Of a stretch of DNA of 64,000 nucleotides, positions 1 through 9,569 are shown piece by piece. Both the position numbers and the translations under genes were made by a program. The stretch comes from a virus: positions 62,001 through 126,000 of IMG/VR virus record IMGVR_UViG_3300036770_006893; one strand, given 5' to 3'. Position 1 is the stretch's first letter. Every line of letters begins with the position of its first letter. Below the pieces are notes generated by a model. The model saw only the letters and a list, made by a program, of their open reading frames with translations, was not told the DNA's origin and ran no database searches.

Positions 1-2574
1 TATGATTCAGCAACAGATTATTGGGTTCCGTCTAGTAGCGGAAATTTTACTAATCTAAATATTAATGGAAATCAAATTCCAATCGGTAGTGGTCTAGCTA
101 ATCATATAGCTTATTGGAATAGTTCTAGCGGTTTAGTTGCTGATAGTGGTCAGCTTTATTGGGATAGTTCTAATAATAGATTGGGTATAGGAATAGATAA
201 TCCAACAAGTAAATTAGAGGTTGGTGGATCAGCAAGAGTTAGTGGGGTTCTTAGCTTATACGATGATGGTGTTTCTGCTTGGAAAAATATAACAGCGGCC
301 AGCAACAACTTAACTTTTGATGGTGTGCATGGTATTTTTGGATTCAGCATAGGCTTAAGAGGAAGTCGCGGTTCCGCTTGTGGAATGGAGAGCAACGCCA
401 CAAATGGATATTTAGCATTAGCTGCTGGAGGAAGTGAAAGAGTTAGAATAGCCACAGATGGTAAAGTCGGCATTGGGACCACGAGTCCATCACACTCATT
501 TCACGTTTCTGGCAGTGGCTTAGTCACAAACGGCTTTTATACAAACCATATTAATGTAAACAACTCTGTACTAACCTCTGCTAATGGCGCATTAGTTGTG
601 AACGGAGTGATTACCACCCAGGGTAGTTCTGTTAGAGGCTCAGATTTTTCTATCTATGGAGATAACAATACTAGAATTTATAAACCCAATGGGTCTACAT
701 TAGCAAGCAGCGTTTCTAACTCAGAATATAAACATTCTTTTGGTTTTAATTCTCTCGGTACGCATTATGATTGGGCAACTATCAATAGTACCGGATTGGG
801 AATAGGAACAACCAGTCCCACAACAGCCCTAGACGTTAGCGGAGTTATAACAGCAACCGGCGGAAATAGCACTGATTGGAATACTGCTTTTGGTTGGGGA
901 AATCACGCAATCGCCGGATATGCTCCATTAAATAGTCCAACTTTTACAGGAACACCATCCGCACCAACAGCAGCTAGTGGAACAAATACTACTCAAATTG
1001 CTACTACTGCATTTGTTAGAACAGAAATCACAAACCTAGTTGATTCGGCGCCAGGAACACTAGACACATTAAATGAATTAGCTGCGGCTCTTGGAGATGA
1101 TCCTAATTTTGCAACCACTGTGACTAACAACCTAGCGACAAAAGTTGCTGGTACAGGAACCACAAATAAAATTCCAAAGTGGGGCTCTTCTTCGGCTTTG
1201 ACAGATAGCATAATTACAGAGGCTAGTTCTGTGTTACAAATTGCTGGCTCAATACAAGGAGCTATTGATAACAACTATCTTAGCTTTGACGCAAATGCTA
1301 ATAGAGTTGGTATAACTAAAAAAGGTGGATTTTTTAGCAAATTTACTTACGGATCATCAGCCGAGTTTGCTATTGCCCAGTCTAACTCTACAGACATTTT
1401 ACCAACAGGAACCTTCACAGACAGATTTATCATTACATCGAATGGTACTATTAGATTCCCTGGGTTGACCAGTAATGGGTTTTTAAAAACTGGTAGTAGT
1501 AATGGTACTTTGAGTGTTGATACAACATCATACCAGCCATTGTTAACAAATCCGGTTACAGGATCAGGAACAACAAATTATGTTAGTAAATGGACAAGCA
1601 GTTCATCCCAGGGAAATAGTATAATATCCGATGATGGAGTTACCTGCGCCATAGGAACTGCTGGAGGAACAAGAGTTCAAATAGCAGGAATTGGTGGGGC
1701 CAATGCTGTTAGTGAATATTTTTCTACTCAATCTAACCCTAGATGGCAAATAGGTAGGGATTTGTTAGGAGGAGGATTGGCAGGTATAGGTTTTGGTATA
1801 GGAACTTCTACTATTGCTGCTGGTGGTGTTGCTATAGGATATGCTGCTAGTAGAGAAATGGGTTTTTACACATCCAACGGATCATCTCTTGTAGAAAGAA
1901 TGAGAATAGACGATGCTGGAAATATTGGGATAGGTACCTCTAACCCAACCGTCAAATTAGATATAGAAGGAAAGGGCAAATTTGGAGAACCAGGATATTA
2001 TGTATATATTGGCAATGATAATCTTGGAAGCGATTTGGGGATATCAACTGCAACTGAATATATAGCAGTTAAAATGTCCGATGGTAAATTCAGATACGGA
2101 GGAGATGGCGGGTCTAACATTGGTATAGTAATCGACTCGACTTATAAAGTCGGTATAGGTACAGACTCTCCAGAATATAAGCTTCAAGTAAACGGTAGTT
2201 TTGGCGCCACAACCAAGAGTTTCCGTATAGATCATCCAAGCAAGCCGAATTATAGTCTAGAATATGGAAGTTTAGAAAGTCCGTATCATGGAGTTCGTTT
2301 AACTGGTCGCGGTAAGATTACTAGAGGAATAGGAGTGGTTGAATTGCCATTCTACCTCAAAGATCTAATTCACAACGACGACACTATAAATATTCAGCTA
2401 ACAAACTATAAGCACGGTAAAACTCTTTATGTTAGCGATATTGATTTAACTAATGATCGATTCACAGTCAAGGCGGATAGAGCCAAAACCCTTGGAGATC
2501 TAGAATTCTTTTGGACTCTAACGGGGGTTCGTAAAGATGTGGATCACCTAGTAGTAGAAAAGGAAAAAATATGA
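1..2574 (+). CDS. Tail fibre / receptor-binding protein, 5' end outside window
   Basis: The reading frame is open from base 1, so the true start lies upstream; at least 857 residues are visible. The protein is rich in Gly, Ser, Thr and Asn and carries five copies of a GIGTxSPxxxLxVxG motif (near bases 181, 468, 795, 1924 and 2150). It also has repeated GTGTTNxxxKW segments (near 1150 and 1565). Such motifs are common in trimeric phage fibres and bacterial adhesins. The C-terminus (from about base 2210) begins with a KSFRIDHPSKP segment, a recurring C-terminal domain in phage fibre proteins. The stop overlaps the next start as ATGA. Role inferred: extended virion fibre contacting the host surface. 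No chaperone or protease domain is evident. The receptor is unknown. Confidence 0.8.
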   Translation, partial: YDSATDYWVPSSSGNFTNLNINGNQIPIGSGLANHIAYWNSSSGLVADSGQLYWDSSNNRLGIGIDNPTSKLEVGGSARVSGVLSLYDDGVSAWKNITAASNNLTFDGVHGIFGFSIGLRGSRGSACGMESNATNGYLALAAGGSERVRIATDGKVGIGTTSPSHSFHVSGSGLVTNGFYTNHINVNNSVLTSANGALVVNGVITTQGSSVRGSDFSIYGDNNTRIYKPNGSTLASSVSNSEYKHSFGFNSLGTHYDWATINSTGLGIGTTSPTTALDVSGVITATGGNSTDWNTAFGWGNHAIAGYAPLNSPTFTGTPSAPTAASGTNTTQIATTAFVRTEITNLVDSAPGTLDTLNELAAALGDDPNFATTVTNNLATKVAGTGTTNKIPKWGSSSALTDSIITEASSVLQIAGSIQGAIDNNYLSFDANANRVGITKKGGFFSKFTYGSSAEFAIAQSNSTDILPTGTFTDRFIITSNGTIRFPGLTSNGFLKTGSSNGTLSVDTTSYQPLLTNPVTGSGTTNYVSKWTSSSSQGNSIISDDGVTCAIGTAGGTRVQIAGIGGANAVSEYFSTQSNPRWQIGRDLLGGGLAGIGFGIGTSTIAAGGVAIGYAASREMGFYTSNGSSLVERMRIDDAGNIGIGTSNPTVKLDIEGKGKFGEPGYYVYIGNDNLGSDLGISTATEYIAVKMSDGKFRYGGDGGSNIGIVIDSTYKVGIGTDSPEYKLQVNGSFGATTKSFRIDHPSKPNYSLEYGSLESPYHGVRLTGRGKITRGIGVVELPFYLKDLIHNDDTINIQLTNYKHGKTLYVSDIDLTNDRFTVKADRAKTLGDLEFFWTLTGVRKDVDHLVVEKEKI

Positions 2575-2756
2575 TAATTTATGTAAATATTGATAAAACT
2601 ACTGGACAAATAACCGTAAACAATGATTTATATCCAGATACTGATGTGGTACAATTCAACCCTAATACTTTAGAACAAACAGATAGCGAAACTAAATTTG
2701 AAATAGCTTTTAATGTTAGTAGTTTCCAAAATCATGAAAATCCAAGAGAATTTTAA
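2571..2756 (+). CDS. Small conserved-looking protein of the fibre operon, 61 aa
   Basis: I do not recognise this 61-residue protein. It starts inside the stop of the preceding fibre gene (ATGA overlap) and its stop directly abuts the next ATG, so translational coupling on both sides supports it as a real gene. It is acidic, Asp/Asn-rich, has no cysteine and no membrane segment, and begins with a short beta-like stretch (MIIYVNID). Position suggests a fibre accessory, such as a small chaperone or a cap on the preceding fibre, but nothing in the sequence proves this. Confidence 0.6.
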   Translation: MIIYVNIDKTTGQITVNNDLYPDTDVVQFNPNTLEQTDSETKFEIAFNVSSFQNHENPREF

Positions 2757-5288
2757 ATGGCTATAAGAACTAGTACACAAAGCGGCAATTTTAATAGTAC
2801 CACTACATGGGGAGGTAATCCTGTTCCTGTTGATGGAGATAGCTTTATTGTTGCTCCTGGACACATTGTTACTATTGACGATGACAGACGCACAACCAAT
2901 GGATTTAATGACAGCGATATTGACGGTAAGTTACATATCACCGGAACAGGCAAGTTACGAATGAACGGTATATTGCTGATAGACAATCCAAGCAACTCTA
3001 ACAATTCTTTCACAGAGGGAGTAACTAGTGCGGGATTTTTTAGAATGGATCCTGGCGCTGTGTTAGAGATCAAGGGCACAAACGCAGATCAGCACAGATT
3101 AGAAATAAATAATGCACAAAGATTAACCTGTGAAATTATAGGAGACAATCCAAATCCTCAGACTACTCTGTTGGCAGATGCTGATAGTAATTCGATATCA
3201 TTGTCTGTAAATGATGCCAGCCAATTTGCTGCTGGAGACTGGATAACCGTATACAAAGAAGAAAGACCCGGAAAAAGTTGGATCTATTATAAAACAGACG
3301 AAGGAATGTGGGTACATGACGTAGATTACCCTAATGATGTTATATATTTGCGACAGTTTGTTAGTCCTCAATCGACTATAGTTAGCACTAGCGGGTCTGT
3401 GGCTGTCGTTAACGATTCTAGTGTGTTTAGAGTTGGTCATAAGCTAATTTTTGGTACAGGGAATAATCGTAACATACTAACTGTCACAAATATTAATTAT
3501 GCTACTAATACCATAACTTTTGATTCTAATATCACCGGTTCAGTTGTAGGATCGGACATGTATCAAACCGGTACAGAAAAAGGACATTTTAGCGGAGACA
3601 ATGTTTTAAGAATATCTGCCACATTAACAGCTGACAGCAACGCTGGATCAAATGTTGTGTCTGTTAATAATATTAATGGATTTAATATTGGTGATATGAT
3701 ACTAATTCCAAATAATGATCCTAATTATACAGCAACATGGGACAGAGTTTGTGATTATACCATAACTAATATTGATACACAAAATAAAACCATAACTATC
3801 GGAGCAGGATACACGAGTTCTTCCCAAACAACGTTGTTAGACAATGTTAAGTCGGGTGGTCTGGTTGTAAATATATCTAGAAACACTAAGGTTATAGCTC
3901 CTGAAGGAACCAGTTATGGAGATGATCAGTGTTCTTTTATTTGGGCTGAGCGCACTAGTAATTTTAACTATACAAGAAGAATCAAAATCAAAAACACATT
4001 GATAAATTTAGGCTCTAATACTAATAGTAATAACTTTGGTTGTATTGGAATAAATGGCGGCAATAGTTTTGACTTAGTTTCTGGTGGTCAGTATACTTTT
4101 GAATTTGAGGGAAATGTTATTTATCCTGTTCGACGACAAACTTATAGTAATAGTGGCTTATTATGGGAACAGCATCAACAAAATTATCGCAACAATATAA
4201 GCTACAATGGAAATAGTCACGGAGGATTTTATTGCTTAGGCAATAATATGGGATGGTTTAATAATCTTATGATTAGATGTCTTGTTGGTTGGCAAACCGC
4301 AGGATTTTATGAGCCGGCTACACATATGGAATATAATTATGCTATTAGAACAGATACTTGCTATGGAGGATCTCAATGGAGGGAGCCTCAAGTATTTTTA
4401 CGCCAATGTTACGGATTATTTAATACCGGAAGACCATTTGGTATGACTTATCGTGGTGGTATATGGAAAATCAGTAAATGTTACTTTAATTATTATAGAT
4501 ATAATGACATCTACTCTGATAGGGGTTTTACTACGCATATAGACAATTCTTATATGGGTAATGATTGGGATGTTACCGGTGAAAATTCATCAATCTTTTA
4601 TAATGACAGTATAGATACTGCACGCTTAGATATTCATCGAATAGAAAGAGGAGACGCTACATCTGGGTTATGGCTAGTTACTAGTCGTAACTTTAAATAT
4701 AATGAAATTATGATGGGTAATTCACTAGCTATAAAATATTATGATTTTAGCGAAAAATCTTGGAGAATACTGCCAGACAGAGATGGAGGTGCGTTATTTA
4801 TGGGAATATATGATACAGTATTTGTGCCAGCTAATAGTCAAGTATTTATAAAAGCTACAATCAAGATGTTTCCTAACAATACCAATTATCCCTATATTTA
4901 TGCTCACAGAATTTTAGATTATTGGGCCGGACAGTACCACAACCTGAACGAAACTACGCTATCTCCCGATAGTCAATATGTAAATGAAGGAATTGGATTT
5001 AGGGACGCTAGCACAAGATTTACTAGCTCAAGTACCAGCAACTATGAAACTAAGACGCTAACACTACCACCCCAATCCTTCAACTATTTGCTCAATATTG
5101 GGGTAATGTGTAATGGAGGCCTTGGTGGAAATTATCGTTTGGGTTGGTGGGAAAAAGATTTAGATATCGCCATATCTAATCCCGACTATATGAATCTACC
5201 ACCAAATATTTTGAACATTACTACCAGTAGATCTATTCCTAGGGTCAGAGCAACCATGAATCAACTTAAAACAATATTAGGTGGATAA
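2757..5288 (+). CDS. G8-domain beta-helix tailspike-like protein
   Basis: An 843-residue protein. Residues ~15-75 read as a G8-type domain: TTTWGGNPVPVDGDSF followed by a GHIVTIDDD strand and a G-rich beta region. G8 domains occur in CEMIP/TMEM2-type hyaluronan-processing proteins and in large microbial surface proteins, usually before a parallel beta-helix. The remainder is Asn/Ser/Tyr-rich with short repeated beta segments, consistent with a beta-helix, and a jelly-roll-like C-terminal part from about residue 640. It lies between two fibre genes and starts one base after the previous stop. Inference: virion spike that binds or degrades a host polysaccharide. I cannot identify catalytic residues, so binding without cleavage is equally possible. 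Confidence 0.6.
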   Translation: MAIRTSTQSGNFNSTTTWGGNPVPVDGDSFIVAPGHIVTIDDDRRTTNGFNDSDIDGKLHITGTGKLRMNGILLIDNPSNSNNSFTEGVTSAGFFRMDPGAVLEIKGTNADQHRLEINNAQRLTCEIIGDNPNPQTTLLADADSNSISLSVNDASQFAAGDWITVYKEERPGKSWIYYKTDEGMWVHDVDYPNDVIYLRQFVSPQSTIVSTSGSVAVVNDSSVFRVGHKLIFGTGNNRNILTVTNINYATNTITFDSNITGSVVGSDMYQTGTEKGHFSGDNVLRISATLTADSNAGSNVVSVNNINGFNIGDMILIPNNDPNYTATWDRVCDYTITNIDTQNKTITIGAGYTSSSQTTLLDNVKSGGLVVNISRNTKVIAPEGTSYGDDQCSFIWAERTSNFNYTRRIKIKNTLINLGSNTNSNNFGCIGINGGNSFDLVSGGQYTFEFEGNVIYPVRRQTYSNSGLLWEQHQQNYRNNISYNGNSHGGFYCLGNNMGWFNNLMIRCLVGWQTAGFYEPATHMEYNYAIRTDTCYGGSQWREPQVFLRQCYGLFNTGRPFGMTYRGGIWKISKCYFNYYRYNDIYSDRGFTTHIDNSYMGNDWDVTGENSSIFYNDSIDTARLDIHRIERGDATSGLWLVTSRNFKYNEIMMGNSLAIKYYDFSEKSWRILPDRDGGALFMGIYDTVFVPANSQVFIKATIKMFPNNTNYPYIYAHRILDYWAGQYHNLNETTLSPDSQYVNEGIGFRDASTRFTSSSTSNYETKTLTLPPQSFNYLLNIGVMCNGGLGGNYRLGWWEKDLDIAISNPDYMNLPPNILNITTSRSIPRVRATMNQLKTILGG

Positions 5289-5289
5289 T

Positions 5290-7173
5290 ATGAGCGATAT
5301 TATTATAACTCCATCTGGCGGAACTATTGACTTCTATCAAGACAAAGGAGCTAGTAGTTTAGCCAAAATAGAGCTAACAAATAGTAATGATTTGGCTTTG
5401 TCTGCTATAAGTGGTAATCTTATTATTGGAGATGCTAGCAGAGATGTTTATATTGGAGATGGAGTTAATGAAGTAGATATAGTATTCGAACAAAACGGAG
5501 AGATAAGATCTTTACCTAATAAGTATATTGGTATTACTGCCGGGCAAATTAATGCAACAGGAGTTAGTGTTAACGGCACTTCGGTGAGCGTTATTGGTCA
5601 TACACATACCTCATCAAATATCACAGATTTCAATTCTAGTGTCAGCGGATTGTTTCCAACTATAGCTAATAGCGGAGATAATCGTATTCTTACCAGCACA
5701 GGATCAACTGTTGGTATCAATGCTGAAAGCAATTTAACTTTCGATAGCTCCGCTCTTGTATTAACCGGTAACTTGAGACTGGGTACTGAAGCAAATAAAG
5801 CAACATTAACTTATACAACAAATGCTCCTAGAGCTTATACTATACCAAATGTTGGAGAAGATGCTAGTTTTGTTATGACCGGCGGCAGTCAAACAATTGG
5901 CGGAGTAAAAACATTTAGTTCTCAAGTAGTTAATACTGCTGGCAATAGTACAACAACAGGTGGGGGCCAAATATATCTCAATGGAGCAACAGGTAATAGA
6001 ATCGATTTTAATACCAATGGAGTAGCCGCTCCGTCTTTTATAACAAGAAGTGCTGGCACTAAAGTAGTATTATATCCACAATTGTCCTCTAATACTGTGG
6101 ATTATGCTTTAGGAATAGAGGGTAACACATTCTGGTCATCTGTTCCAAACAATACCAATACTCAATTCAGGTGGTATGGAGGAACAACAAACATCGCAAC
6201 ATTAACTGGTCCTGGAGTATTTACTATTGCTGGAAGTACTAGTCAAATTAATGTTGATAATTTGCGCTTAGATGGAAATACACTTAGTTCCACCAATACC
6301 AATGGAGGCATAATAGTTGAAACCAATGGAACCGGAGCCTTGCAAAGAGATTCTGGAGGCAATTCTAGGGGCCAATATGCTGTTGATTTACAAAATGTTA
6401 GATCAACTGGTACGATGGTTGCGGCTGGCGATTATAGTGTTATTGGCGGCGGACAAAATAATACCGCTACAAGCTATGGTGTTGTATGTGGAGGTAGTAA
6501 TAATAGCGTTATTGGAAATAATGGGTTTGTAGGAGGAGGAACAAGTAATTCTATTACAGACGGTGGGGCTGTTTCTATAGTTGGTGGATTAGGTAACACA
6601 TCTAGTTCATACTATTCATCCATAGGAGGAGGTTTCTATAACACAGGTAGTGGATATTGCAGTACTATTCCCGGCGGAATGCAAGCAAAAGCATCAAGAC
6701 ACGGAGAATTATCTCATTCTGCCGGCATGTTTACAAATAATGGAGATGCTCAACACACAATCCTAATAGCAAGAAGGTTAACCACAACCGACACTGCTCA
6801 ACTCTTATATCTGGACGGAAACTCCTCAAAAATTACTCTTCCTACACCCAGCTCAACTTTTGATGGTACTATGTGGAATTTTGATGTTAAATTAAGTGCC
6901 TATGGTTCTAGCGCATTTGGTATTAATCAACAAGCTTGTGGATATTGGACTTTTAGAGGAGCTATAGCCAGATCTACTCTTGGAGGCACTAGATTCATAG
7001 GTTCTGTGATTAATGAAAATAACGTAGAGCAAGGTTTTATAGGAGCGGACGCAAGTATAATAGCGAATAATACCGATGGTTCTTTAGATATATCCGTAAC
7101 AGGAAAACTCTTTTGGACCATACGCTGGGTTGCTACTATAGATATTAGTCAGGTGATCAACGGTAATATATAA
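5290..7173 (+). CDS. Tail fibre with YadA-like GGGxNN stalk repeats
   Basis: A 627-residue fibre. I chose the ATG at 5290 over an in-frame GTG at 5281 because TAGGTGG just upstream is well spaced for ribosome binding. The N-terminal half is Gly/Asn/Thr-rich beta sequence with typical fibre phrases (VMTGGSQTIGGVKTF, near bases 5870-5910). Bases ~6420-6700 encode tandem repeats built on GGGxNN/GGxxNS units, resembling the left-handed beta-roll head of YadA-type trimeric adhesins. The C-terminal ~140 residues form a globular tip ending in a TIRWVATIDISQ stretch. The second half is clearly paralogous to the fibre encoded at 8373-9485. Role inferred: trimeric receptor-binding fibre. Confidence 0.75.
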   Translation: MSDIIITPSGGTIDFYQDKGASSLAKIELTNSNDLALSAISGNLIIGDASRDVYIGDGVNEVDIVFEQNGEIRSLPNKYIGITAGQINATGVSVNGTSVSVIGHTHTSSNITDFNSSVSGLFPTIANSGDNRILTSTGSTVGINAESNLTFDSSALVLTGNLRLGTEANKATLTYTTNAPRAYTIPNVGEDASFVMTGGSQTIGGVKTFSSQVVNTAGNSTTTGGGQIYLNGATGNRIDFNTNGVAAPSFITRSAGTKVVLYPQLSSNTVDYALGIEGNTFWSSVPNNTNTQFRWYGGTTNIATLTGPGVFTIAGSTSQINVDNLRLDGNTLSSTNTNGGIIVETNGTGALQRDSGGNSRGQYAVDLQNVRSTGTMVAAGDYSVIGGGQNNTATSYGVVCGGSNNSVIGNNGFVGGGTSNSITDGGAVSIVGGLGNTSSSYYSSIGGGFYNTGSGYCSTIPGGMQAKASRHGELSHSAGMFTNNGDAQHTILIARRLTTTDTAQLLYLDGNSSKITLPTPSSTFDGTMWNFDVKLSAYGSSAFGINQQACGYWTFRGAIARSTLGGTRFIGSVINENNVEQGFIGADASIIANNTDGSLDISVTGKLFWTIRWVATIDISQVINGNI

Positions 7174-7194
7174 AATTTTTACCAAAGGAAAAAT

Positions 7195-7995
7195 ATGAAA
7201 AATTTCTTTTTTATTAGCGGACTTCCACGTTCCGGCAGCACACTGCTTTGCAATATATTGGCCCAAAATGATAACCTATTTGTTAGTAAAGCAACTAGCG
7301 GATGTCATGATATTTTATTTAACGTCAGGAATCAATGGGATAAATTAATCGAGCATCAAGCAGAGGGCGTTAATTACAATCAGCTAAAGCGAGTGCTACA
7401 ACACATACTAAATAGCTATCATTCTACAGAAAAAAATAATATTGTAGATAAGGGAAGAGGATGGTTAAGCCTTATAGAAATGACTGAATTTATTCTGGGA
7501 TATGTTCCAAAAATTATTGTCCCAGTGCGAAACGTTAACGAAATACTAGCAAGTTTTGAAAAATTGTGGAGAAATAGCACTGGTCAAAGTCAATGGCTCT
7601 TTGAGCAAAACGACTATTTCAAAGCTCAAACAATGGAGGGGCGTTGTGATATATGGGCTAATAATTCTCAGCCAGTTGGCTTGGCTTTTAATCGTGTAAA
7701 AGATGCCATAGATCGCGGATTCAAAGATAGGCTATTATTTGTAGAGTTTGACGAGTTAACATCTCAACCCTTTCAAACTATGAAAAAGGTGTATAATTAT
7801 TTAGAACTACCATATTTTGAGCATAATTTTAACAATGTTGAACAATACACAAAAGAAGACGACGAAGGAATACATAGGATCCCAAATTTACATAGTATTC
7901 GTCCTAAAGTAGCTCCCGTACCACATGTTAGCAAACAAATCTTGGGAGAATTTTTAACACAAAAGTATAGTAACCTAGAACTATGGAGAAATTAA
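7195..7995 (+). CDS. Sulfotransferase family protein (PAPS-dependent)
   Basis: A 266-residue protein of normal length for a soluble sulfotransferase. The 5'-phosphosulfate-binding loop is at residues 9-18 (GLPRSGSTLL) and a 3'-phosphate-binding motif lies near residues 110-120 (PVRNVNEILAS), so both cofactor-binding signatures are present. Known family role: transfer of sulfate from PAPS to a hydroxyl or amino group of a sugar, peptide or small molecule. A clear AAAGGAA site precedes the ATG, and the gene sits in the fibre operon between two paralogous fibres. This placement suggests it modifies a virion fibre, a fibre-linked glycan or a host surface glycan, but the acceptor is unknown. There is no signal peptide, so it should act in the cytoplasm of the infected cell. 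Confidence 0.85.
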   Translation: MKNFFFISGLPRSGSTLLCNILAQNDNLFVSKATSGCHDILFNVRNQWDKLIEHQAEGVNYNQLKRVLQHILNSYHSTEKNNIVDKGRGWLSLIEMTEFILGYVPKIIVPVRNVNEILASFEKLWRNSTGQSQWLFEQNDYFKAQTMEGRCDIWANNSQPVGLAFNRVKDAIDRGFKDRLLFVEFDELTSQPFQTMKKVYNYLELPYFEHNFNNVEQYTKEDDEGIHRIPNLHSIRPKVAPVPHVSKQILGEFLTQKYSNLELWRN

Positions 7996-7996
7996 A

Positions 7997-8362
7997 ATGA
8001 GCATATTAGATCGTAATGATGTTCCTAATGCTGTACCGCCAGCAAAAATAGCTGCTGACAGACTAATAAATCAGACAAGAATGACTTATCAACAAATGGT
8101 TCAAGCTTTCAATCAGGGATCAAGAATTTTCTGGGCAAATGGTTTGGGCGCTAGTTCATCGGATATTGCTGCTGAATTAGGAACCGACGCTAGAGAAGTT
8201 TTTGAACTGCACTATAAACTTGGCCAATTAATTGCTAGCGTTAAACCAGAAGCAATTCTTGAAGGCAATTCTTTGGTTGGGAATTTTACTATGAATGAAG
8301 ACGGCACCGTAACAATTATCGACCCTATTTCGGAAGATAATCCAGCTACTCCCACAGAATAA
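7997..8362 (+). CDS. Conserved-looking phage protein of the fibre operon, 121 aa
   Basis: A 121-residue soluble protein of unknown function. It begins one base after the sulfotransferase stop, with a GGAGAAA-type ribosome site inside that gene's end. The first ~95 residues look helical (YQQMVQAFNQGSRIFW, then a segment SSSDIAAELGTDAREVFELH that reads like a helix-turn-helix or small helical bundle). The acidic, Thr/Asp/Pro-rich C-terminus looks disordered. Its position between fibres suggests a fibre-assembly or packaging-associated role. A regulatory role based on the HTH-like segment is possible but weakly supported. Confidence 0.65.
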   Translation: MSILDRNDVPNAVPPAKIAADRLINQTRMTYQQMVQAFNQGSRIFWANGLGASSSDIAAELGTDAREVFELHYKLGQLIASVKPEAILEGNSLVGNFTMNEDGTVTIIDPISEDNPATPTE

Positions 8363-8372
8363 AGGTTAGTTT

Positions 8373-9485
8373 ATGGCCATCGACTATGGATCAAATTCAT
8401 TAACCACCATCTCATCGGTAACAGCTGCTAATGTGAGGTTATCTGGAAATGGTATTTCAGTACTAAATACCAATGGAAATCTCGTAATTCAAAGCAATGG
8501 GAGCGGTGCTTTACAGAGAACCATTTCTGGAAATACAAGAGGATCACATGCTACTGATCTACAAGGCCACAGATCGAACAATGCGCAAGTTGCTAATGGC
8601 GTATTTTCATTTATAGGAGGAGGGGGTAATAATACAGCAAGCTCAACATATTCTTGCGTTGTTGGCGGATACGGTAATACATCTTCTACTGTTGGTGCAT
8701 CTGTAGCAGGAGGCAAGTATAATACTTCTAGTGGCCCGTATTCTTTTGTTGGTGGAGGAAGTAGTAATTTTGCTACTAATGTTGCTACTGTTTGTGCTGG
8801 AGGATTGGGTAATTCCAGTAGTGGGTCGTATTCTGTTGTGTGTGGAGGAGATTTTAATTCTAGTAGTGCATCAAGGAGCTGCGTTTTAGGAGGAGGTAAT
8901 AACGCCAGTTCGGGTTCAAGTTCAACAGTTTGCGGAGGCGTTTTTAATACCGCTAGTGCTAGCTATAGTTCTATTGGGGGTGGATCAAATAATTTAGCAA
9001 CCGGTAATCATAGCTGTGTTCCTGGGGGTTTGTCAGCAGTTGCTTCACGTACTGGCGAATTGGCTCATGCTGCCGGTCCTTTTAGTGAGAGCGGAGATGC
9101 TCAACATAGTATTTTTGTGTTACGAGGCAAAACAACTAGTGGGTCACAAACAACAACATTGGGCTTGGACGGAACCACAACAAGCAGACTAACAGTTGCT
9201 TCTGGATTTATACTATCTGGCACTATTAATATAGTTGGTAGTATAAGTACTGGCGCTAGTGTAGCTAGATATGTTCGTCAATTCACAATAAAAAATGTTG
9301 GTGGAACTACAAGTCTTGTAGGGTCGATTATAACATTGGGAACCGATGAAGCGGCTGGAACCACAATATCAATAACGGCGGATAATACCAATGATGCTCT
9401 TCAAATTAGTGTTACAAGAGCAGCTAGCGAAACGTGGAGATGGGTTGCCGTTGTAGATGCTGTGCAAATGAAATACGGATCATGA
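8373..9485 (+). CDS. Tail fibre, paralogue of the fibre at 5290-7173
   Basis: A 370-residue fibre-like protein. It shares with the 5290-7173 protein a module order of NVRLxGN, SNGSGALQR, a long run of GGGxNN-type repeats (bases ~8600-9010), the segment ELAHAAGPFSESGDAQHS (matching ELSHSAGMFTNNGDAQHT) and a beta-rich tip ending in WRWVAVVDAVQ. The repeat block has about ten units, longer than in its paralogue, while the N-terminal fibre shaft is missing. Inference: a second, shorter receptor-binding fibre or a tip protein that co-assembles with the longer one. An AAAGG site precedes the ATG. Confidence 0.75.
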   Translation: MAIDYGSNSLTTISSVTAANVRLSGNGISVLNTNGNLVIQSNGSGALQRTISGNTRGSHATDLQGHRSNNAQVANGVFSFIGGGGNNTASSTYSCVVGGYGNTSSTVGASVAGGKYNTSSGPYSFVGGGSSNFATNVATVCAGGLGNSSSGSYSVVCGGDFNSSSASRSCVLGGGNNASSGSSSTVCGGVFNTASASYSSIGGGSNNLATGNHSCVPGGLSAVASRTGELAHAAGPFSESGDAQHSIFVLRGKTTSGSQTTTLGLDGTTTSRLTVASGFILSGTINIVGSISTGASVARYVRQFTIKNVGGTTSLVGSIITLGTDEAAGTTISITADNTNDALQISVTRAASETWRWVAVVDAVQMKYGS

Positions 9486-9569
9486 TCATGCAATTAGGTA
9501 ATAATAGGCCTACTTATTGTTTTGGTGTATCATTGTAATTACAGCACTTCTTATAAAGAAAGCAATATA
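9486..9569 (+). promoter_or_regulatory. Gap with imperfect palindrome and shared TTTTGGTGTAT motif
   Basis: This 84-bp gap separates the fibre genes from the neck genes. It holds an imperfect palindrome centred on AGGCCT (about 9499-9517) and an 11-mer TTTTGGTGTAT at 9520-9530. The same 11-mer occurs at 13459-13469 in the next long gap. A TTATAA lies at 9551-9556 but no convincing -35 box is seen at the usual distance. A promoter or regulatory site is plausible, not shown. Confidence 0.25.

Noticed and set aside
156-482. Minus-strand ORF opposite the first fibre gene
   Set aside because: Pro/Leu/Ala-rich translation is the expected antisense of the GIGTTSP-rich fibre; no start signals.
5281-5292. 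Upstream alternative starts (5281, 9522, 11351, 12438, 38560, 39120, 60129)
   Set aside because: Each extends into the previous gene or lacks a ribosome site, while a nearby ATG has correct spacing or ATGA coupling.
8600-9020. GGGxNN-coding repeats as a CRISPR-like or DNA-level tandem array
   Set aside because: Units vary freely at DNA level and in spacing; the repeat is in the protein.
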